This document shows positions 59,249 to 64,000 of a stretch of 64,000 nucleotides of DNA, piece after piece (the first letter of the stretch is position 1; every line of letters starts with the position of its first letter). Under the pieces are notes generated by a model that saw only the letters and a program-made list of their open reading frames with translations, did no database searches and was not told the DNA's origin. Source of the stretch: Rhodamnia argentea (taxonomy: Eukaryota > Streptophyta > Magnoliopsida > Myrtales > Myrtaceae); contig NC_063158.1 of assembly GCF_020921035.1 (NCBI RefSeq), forward strand, positions 18,214,178 through 18,278,177. Reading direction: 5' to 3'. The position numbers were made by a program, and so were the translations under genes.

Positions 59249-60738
59249 TATTCTACATATATGAACATCTATAAGCAACAACAATCTTAAGACAAATTCT
59301 TTTTTCCGTGCTTCGTTCTTATAGTTATTTTTGTTGTACGCATTCCGTTTCGGCGATTATTGGTTAGGTTGAAATCCAATTTCGTTGCTTGGTTCCGGCT
59401 TTGGTCTTGTTAAGATTTTGAAAGCCATCGCCTTTCTTTGCACAATTGAGCCATTATGGGGTTTTAGGTTGCATCGGATGCATTTGGAGAATTACGAAAC
59501 TATTCCTCGTTCTGTTTATTTGGCAATATTAGTTTAACACATCCGGACGTAGATGATTTAGAGTTTATGCGCTAGAGCATGGATATAAGTAATGAGGCGT
59601 GCGATGATCACCGGGGAAATTTACTGTTCATATCAATTTTGTATGTTTTATTTTGGGTGAAGTTTTTAAAATAATCACATAGCCAGAGAGGGCTCATCGA
59701 TACAAACATTTAGACTAGTCGTCGATCGTCGGAGGTCGCCCGACGGAGGCTCATGCGCCCCCACGGGCCGGTGGGACAGTACCCGTAGGCTACACGCATC
59801 TTTGGGGCGAAACTATGTAACCACGATTGACTTCAACAAGTCAAGTTTAGGAACTTCAAGTGATCATGCATGAGATTCATGTTGAAGGTATGGTTTTAAG
59901 TGAATCACTTCAAATGCTATTTTCATTGAAAAGTTACCAATGTCTTGGAAAGATTTCAAGAATTATCTCAAAGTGTGGGGGTGAGGAATATTATGTATAA
60001 AGGTAAGTCTCGACATATACGTCCAAGACGCGATACTGTAAGACAATTACTCTCTAGTGGAATTATCTAAATTGACAATGTGAAGTCAAAAGATAATGTT
60101 GCGGATCCATTAACAAAAGGCCTAACTAGAGAGATGGTTCTGAAAACATCAAGGGGAATAGGTTTAAGGCCTATAAAATAACCCATCATAGCGGAAACCC
60201 TACCTAGTTGATTGGAGATCCCAAGATCTAGATTCAAAGGGACAACCAAGTTATGCAAGCGATGTAGAGTACTGTCAACTACTACTCATTTCCATATGGA
60301 GACAGTACTAGTATGTGAAGATTAAGCACAAGCTTTTAATGATTCTGAATCGGGTATGCAATATACCATATATTCAGAAATCACCTATGTGAGTGTGAAG
60401 TGAGAGCCGCTACTGTGAGAATTGGAAAGGCCGAATTCTTTAAAGCACTCATGAAACCAGAGGGTGTTTATGGCCAAAACGAACACAACAGTAAGAACCA
60501 ACTTTGTTTGAGAGATAATTATGTGATTTCTATTATCTAGGCTTACACCAAATGTCGACGGTTCAAGGACATCAAGTTTCTTGATTGATCGAGTAAGTCC
60601 GATAGGTCTCACTAGGGAAAGTTCAAAGTCTCGGACTGCTGATCCCGATGCAATCGTCTCTCATTGAATAATCGCACACTGCATCTCATGCATTTACAAA
60701 GAGTCATGATAACTGAACTTCTCATTCATGTGGGGGAT
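59249..60738 (+). mobile_element. Copia internal region, large deletion; RNase H end retained
   Basis: Only about 1.5 kb lies between the LTRs, where a full element would have about 4-5 kb. At 60001-60180 the plus strand encodes the end of copia pol: GKSRHIRPRRDTVRQLLSSG, an in-frame stop, then NVKSKDNVADPLTKGLTREM. A polypurine tract (TGGGGGAT) precedes the right LTR. Gag, protease, integrase and reverse transcriptase are missing; 59640-59830 is unrelated GC-rich sequence. It is a non-autonomous derivative of a Tork/Tnt1-like element. Confidence 0.75.
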
Positions 60739-61328
60739 TGTCGGGGCCTTTGGTCTCCAAATTCCATAAGAAGATAAATGAGAAGTGAGAGATAGAGCAA
60801 AATCCGAATAAACATGTTTGTCTAATTTTTTCTTTGAACAAACGTGTTCTTTTGAAAGATGTCTATTCGATTTCGCGACTTTTCATTTGTTTGGAAGATG
60901 TCTATTCGATTTCGTGACTCTTCATTCTATTGGAAGATGTCTACTCGATTTTGTGATTCTTCATTCTATTGGAAGATATCCATTCGGTTTCGTACCTCTT
61001 CATTCGTTTGAAAGAGAACTGTTCGGATTAGTGACTCTTTGTTCTCAACCTTTATTTCGCGACTCTTCATATCATTGTCTATAAATAAAGCATTGACCGT
61101 TGCATGAAAAAACGACTACCATTTTCATCATTCATACTTCATTATTCATCAATTATGCGATTATTCTATAAAGTGCGTTCGAAGGTTTCCTCTAAAGAAG
61201 TACCGCTTTAGAGGAAAATGTAATCCGTTTTATCCTGGGAGACAATTGTCCAAGAACCTTGGGTATCAATTGAGGGGACAAATTTGTCGTAAGGACAAAA
61301 CGTCATTTCGTTGGGCTCGGATCATTTC
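60739..61328 (+). mobile_element. Ty1/copia element, right LTR, interrupted by unit Q
   Basis: Starts TGTCGGGGCCTTTGG after the polypurine tract and follows the left LTR, including the 39-bp repeats, to CGGATCATTTC. There the left LTR continues TTTACATTCGG, but here TGTCACGACC begins. The remainder of this LTR should lie beyond the window. Confidence 0.8.
60854..61048 (+). repeat. 39-bp tandem repeat x5 in right copia LTR
   Basis: Units at 60854, 60893, 60932, 60971 and 61010 correspond one to one with those of the left LTR, so the array predates or was copied with the last transposition. Confidence 0.9.
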
Positions 61329-61650
61329 TGTCACGACCTGAACCCTACGAGCTCGAAAACATCTCCTTTGGCCACGCTTATGTACAGTTCTCCGGGATCC
61401 AAAGGCCAACAAAAACAAAACATACGGAAGTAGAAAAAAATCCCCGTACAGAAACCAACAACAATACGATAGCTTGGGATAGCAAAAACAAACTTATATA
61501 CATATACACATGTTCTATACAACTTTCCAAACCTAAGGCTTCGGAGGCCACTGTACAAGCCTGTGACCACTACAACAAAAAGATTACGTGGTCAAAGCCC
61601 GCTATACTTCCAAAAGAAAACACTCAGCAAAAGTCAAGAGGCCAACTACC

Positions 61651-62052
61651 CTAGGCCTCATCCTCGCTATCTGCTACTATATCATTTACAGTTGCCAACT
61701 CATTCTCGTCAACTTCGGGTGGCTATTCCGCATCAGATGGCTCTACAACTTCCCCATCCTCTCCCGGCACCATGACCTCCGGGTCGGGCTCCAAGTCTTT
61801 GGGACTAGCATCGGGGTGCACCACTACGCCGTCTAGAGGTGCAGTACTAGTGGGGTCCTATTCCCCAACTCCATCGTAGGGAATGTCAAAACCTCTTAGC
61901 GGACCCATCGATATATCCCCGTGGCGGTACGTCCACGCCACGTATGTGTGGGGCTTCCAATAAAGTTCTCCCTCGTCAACCCGGACCGTGGTAGCGTGCC
62001 TATAATATACTTGATCTTCCCCAACCGGATACTCCATTACTAACGTATCCAT
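61651..62052 (-). pseudogene. LTR-associated small protein, unit Q copy, two in-frame TAG stops
   Basis: The ATG at 62052 opens MDTLVMEYPVGEDQVYYRHA, then TTVRVDEGELYWKPHTYVAW and GDISMGPLRG. TAG stops occur at 61858-61860 and 61723-61725, yet the same frame continues as an acidic tail (LEPDPEVMVPGEDGEVVEPS; VADSEDEA) to a TAG at 61651-61653. The match to unit P spans the whole length, including the tail's character. Just upstream RFGIP-stop-DM parallels P's RLGNPKEM, so the original start was probably further upstream. Confidence 0.55.
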
Positions 62053-62318
62053 GTCTCAAGGGATCCCGAATCTCTAGGGCGGATCATTCATGGTCGAGGC
62101 GGAGGGTCCGAAAAAGAGAGCCCACGACGGGGAGAATAAATCTCAGTAAGAAAGTCCTAATCATAGATCGGGGCACTAGTGCCTTTGGACACGTCACAAG
62201 TTAGCAATTCTTAACAATTCATCTCACAATCAATAATTCACCAAATAAAATTCCAGAATAAACTTCCTTCTTTCTCTCAACTTGCTACATCCTCATAAAA
62301 ATTCCACGTTACTCCCAT

Positions 62319-62678
62319 GCCCGCGTTCAACGCCTCAAGCTATAATAAAAATATTCCACGTTACTCCAAAGCCGGCGTTCGACGCCTCAAGCTATAATAA
62401 AAATATTCCACGTTACTTCAATGCTCACGTTTAACACATCAGGCTATCATATAAATGGATAGACCCGTATAATAATGCCTCAGGCCATTATATAGTCCGG
62501 ACCCGCGTAATAACACCTCAGGTCACTATAACCCGCGTAATAACGCCTCGGGTTAATATCCCGCGTTTAATGTCTCGGGATAAAATAATACACGTAACCC
62601 GGCGTTTAACGCCTCATAACGCCTAAGGGCAAAATATGATCTTATAAATACGAACCCCGCGTCATAACGCTTCAGGGT
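62319..62678 (-). repeat. Hairpin array 1 in unit Q
   Basis: About eight units with core (on +) CGCGTnnnAACGCCTC. Pairing arms: TAACCC/GGGTTA (62529-62555), TATCCC/GGGATA (62557-62582), GACC/GGTC (62500-62524), ACCC/GGGT (62654-62678). The first three or four units (from 62319) and the one at 62463 pair poorly and look decayed. The inner stem GCGTT/AACGC is conserved. Homologous to the array in unit P but with different arm sequences. Confidence 0.7.
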
Positions 62679-62738
62679 AAAATTCCGCACTTCCTCTCAA
62701 TTATTCCACATAAAGACCATATAATAACAATAATTCCT

Positions 62739-63270
62739 CGATCGCTCGTCCGATACCACACGATCGCATAAAACCTTTCAATCGATCAATCTTCACCACG
62801 TGATCTTGCTAAACTTCCCGATTAGCGGATCGAGACCACACGATCTCACAAATTTTCTCTAATAAAAGATCGGGACCACACGATCTTTCTAATTTTCCTC
62901 AACTGCTCAATCGAGACTGCTCGATTTAATTGTACTGAATAAATACTCGATCGGGACCACGTGATTCACTCACGTTGAATAAATAATAAATCGGGACCAC
63001 CCGATTAAATCACACTCAAGCTGTCGGCCAATCGGGCCATACGATTAATTTATGCTATCACAAAAATTAATCTATGCCACACGATATTAATTATGCTAAC
63101 GTAGCAATTAATAATCACCGTACGATCAAAATTATACTAACTACAATTAATACGTACCATACCGTTAAATGATACTAACGTGGCAATTAATCGGGACCGT
63201 ACGATTAAAATACTCTAACGTGCATTTAATTTCCACCACACGATTAATCTACATAAAGCGGAATTCAATC
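62739..63270 (-). repeat. Hairpin array 2 in unit Q, fixed 8-base loop
   Basis: A dozen or so units with core (on +) CG-GGACCACA-CG. Perfect stems: AAAGATCG/CGATCTTT (62865-62888), AATCG/CGATT (62909-62926 and 62989-63006), TTAATCG/CGATTAA (63187-63208), GATCG/CGATC (about 62828-62845), AATCG/CGATT with a 7-base loop (63030-63046), ATCG/CGAT (about 63268-63283). Others are degenerate. Stem sequence and length vary; loop size is nearly constant at 8. Confidence 0.7.
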
Positions 63271-64000
63271 GTAGCCGCACGATAAATCTTCCTAAGCAAG
63301 ATTCAATATAGGCCGTTCAATTAAAGCATGATAAAGCTAGATTTAATCCTAGCTCTCCAATCTTAATCATGCATTACTATTCACTTCAAGAACACATTTT
63401 CTCTCTCCTCCTTCCTCAATTTCGGCCAAGCTTGTTCTAAGCACAAATCCAACAAAATTTTCACCAAATCTACTCAATCCAAGTTCCATTAGCAACCTAG
63501 ATACCTAATCCAAGATTAGAAACCAACTTACCCAAAGTCTAGCAAATTTTTCTGGTGAAAAGTCGAGAGAAAATTTGACCTCGAATGGCGTATCTGGCGA
63601 TTCCTCTCGGTCGGCTATAACCCACGTTACTCCGGCGGTTCCGGGCGGTTCACGGTGGTGGTTAAGCTTCGGCAGTTCAAGGTGAGGTCGGTGGTGGCTT
63701 GAAGAAAATCCGGCGGTGGTGGTGATGAAGAATTCGGCCAAGAGAGAGAGTGTGAGGTAGAGAGAGAAAGCTTCAAGAAATTATGAAGAAGATGATAAAA
63801 ATCATCAATATAATAGGTTAGGATAATTCTTGGAATAGATATTTTGGGGTCTTGAAAGTCAAGAAGGGAAAATTGGTAATTCCACCAACCAAGACTAGTC
63901 CAAATTTTCGGCCACTAGGGGTATTTATCGAAATGCCCTTGAGCCAAAGTGAAAAATTGGATATTTTCCAAGGGTAAATGGGTCTTTTCTCATTTCCAGT

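Larger units (their letters stand above)
61329..64000 (-). mobile_element. LTR-like unit Q (TGTCAC family), minus strand, runs off right edge
   Basis: The left end TGTCACGACC at 61329 is fixed by the interrupted copia LTR. On the minus strand, from the right: CT-rich leader near 63720-63780, hairpin array 2 (62739-63270), hairpin array 1 (62319-62678), then a small ORF (62052-61651), ending GTGACA. Same order as unit P. No gag-pol, so probably an LTR; the rest lies outside the window. Confidence 0.55.

Noticed and set aside
62319..63270. CRISPR-like look of the regularly spaced repeats
   Set aside because: A nuclear plant genome, no cas genes, irregular unit lengths, and the variable parts are paired arms of hairpins rather than spacers between identical repeats.

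Overview
This is a nuclear plant chromosome window. It has spliced genes with GT-AG introns, plastid- and organelle-targeted proteins, a P-class PPR gene, an RLCK-VII kinase and many plant-type transposable elements. Gene content points to a eudicot. My impression of a woody rosid (Myrtales/Eucalyptus-like) rests on repeat style only and is weak. All calls come from reading the sequence; no database search was possible.

Layout. (1) 1-4574: the 5' end of a Ty3/gypsy Ogre/Tat-type retrotransposon on the minus strand, with a 3.8-kb LTR, internal TATA box and primer-binding site, running off the left edge. (2) About 4.7-14.9 kb: three diverged tandem copies of a unit made of a Pla a 1-type invertase/pectin-methylesterase-inhibitor gene plus the promoter of the next gene. 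Copy 1 of the inhibitor has a one-base frameshift, copy 2 is a stub, and several MITE-like elements have inserted, so sister copies serve as empty-site controls. (3) 14981-20322 (+): an intact five-exon TGD4-like gene (chloroplast envelope lipid transfer). (4) 20.3-27.5 kb: a 7-kb block between two diverged copies of the TGD4-like 3' end, holding MITEs and a 5'-truncated KDM3/JMJ25-type demethylase fragment (-). (5) 29811-32249 (-): an intact seven-exon chloroplast chaperonin-10 gene. From memory, its Arabidopsis counterpart (At2g44650) sits next to the TGD4-like gene (At2g44640), so this looks like an ancient convergent pair pried apart by the insertion. (6) 34343-37024 (+): an intronless P-class PPR gene. 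(7) 44270-47482 (-): a four-exon PBL19/PCRK-type receptor-like cytoplasmic kinase. (8) 48.4-64 kb: gene-free and repeat-rich, with three LTR-like units of a TGTCAC-type family (two minus, one plus), a deletion-derivative Ty1/copia element, and one of these LTRs nested inside a copia LTR.

The most unusual content is in the last region. All three LTR-like units carry, at the same place behind an intron-like 3' splice site, a short ORF of one protein family (TTVW-VDEG ... WKPH ... GPL, then an acidic tail in two of them) that I do not recognise. Two of them also carry arrays of short hairpins whose closing stems differ from unit to unit yet remain self-complementary around a conserved core. One of the two has a second array with a fixed 8-base loop.
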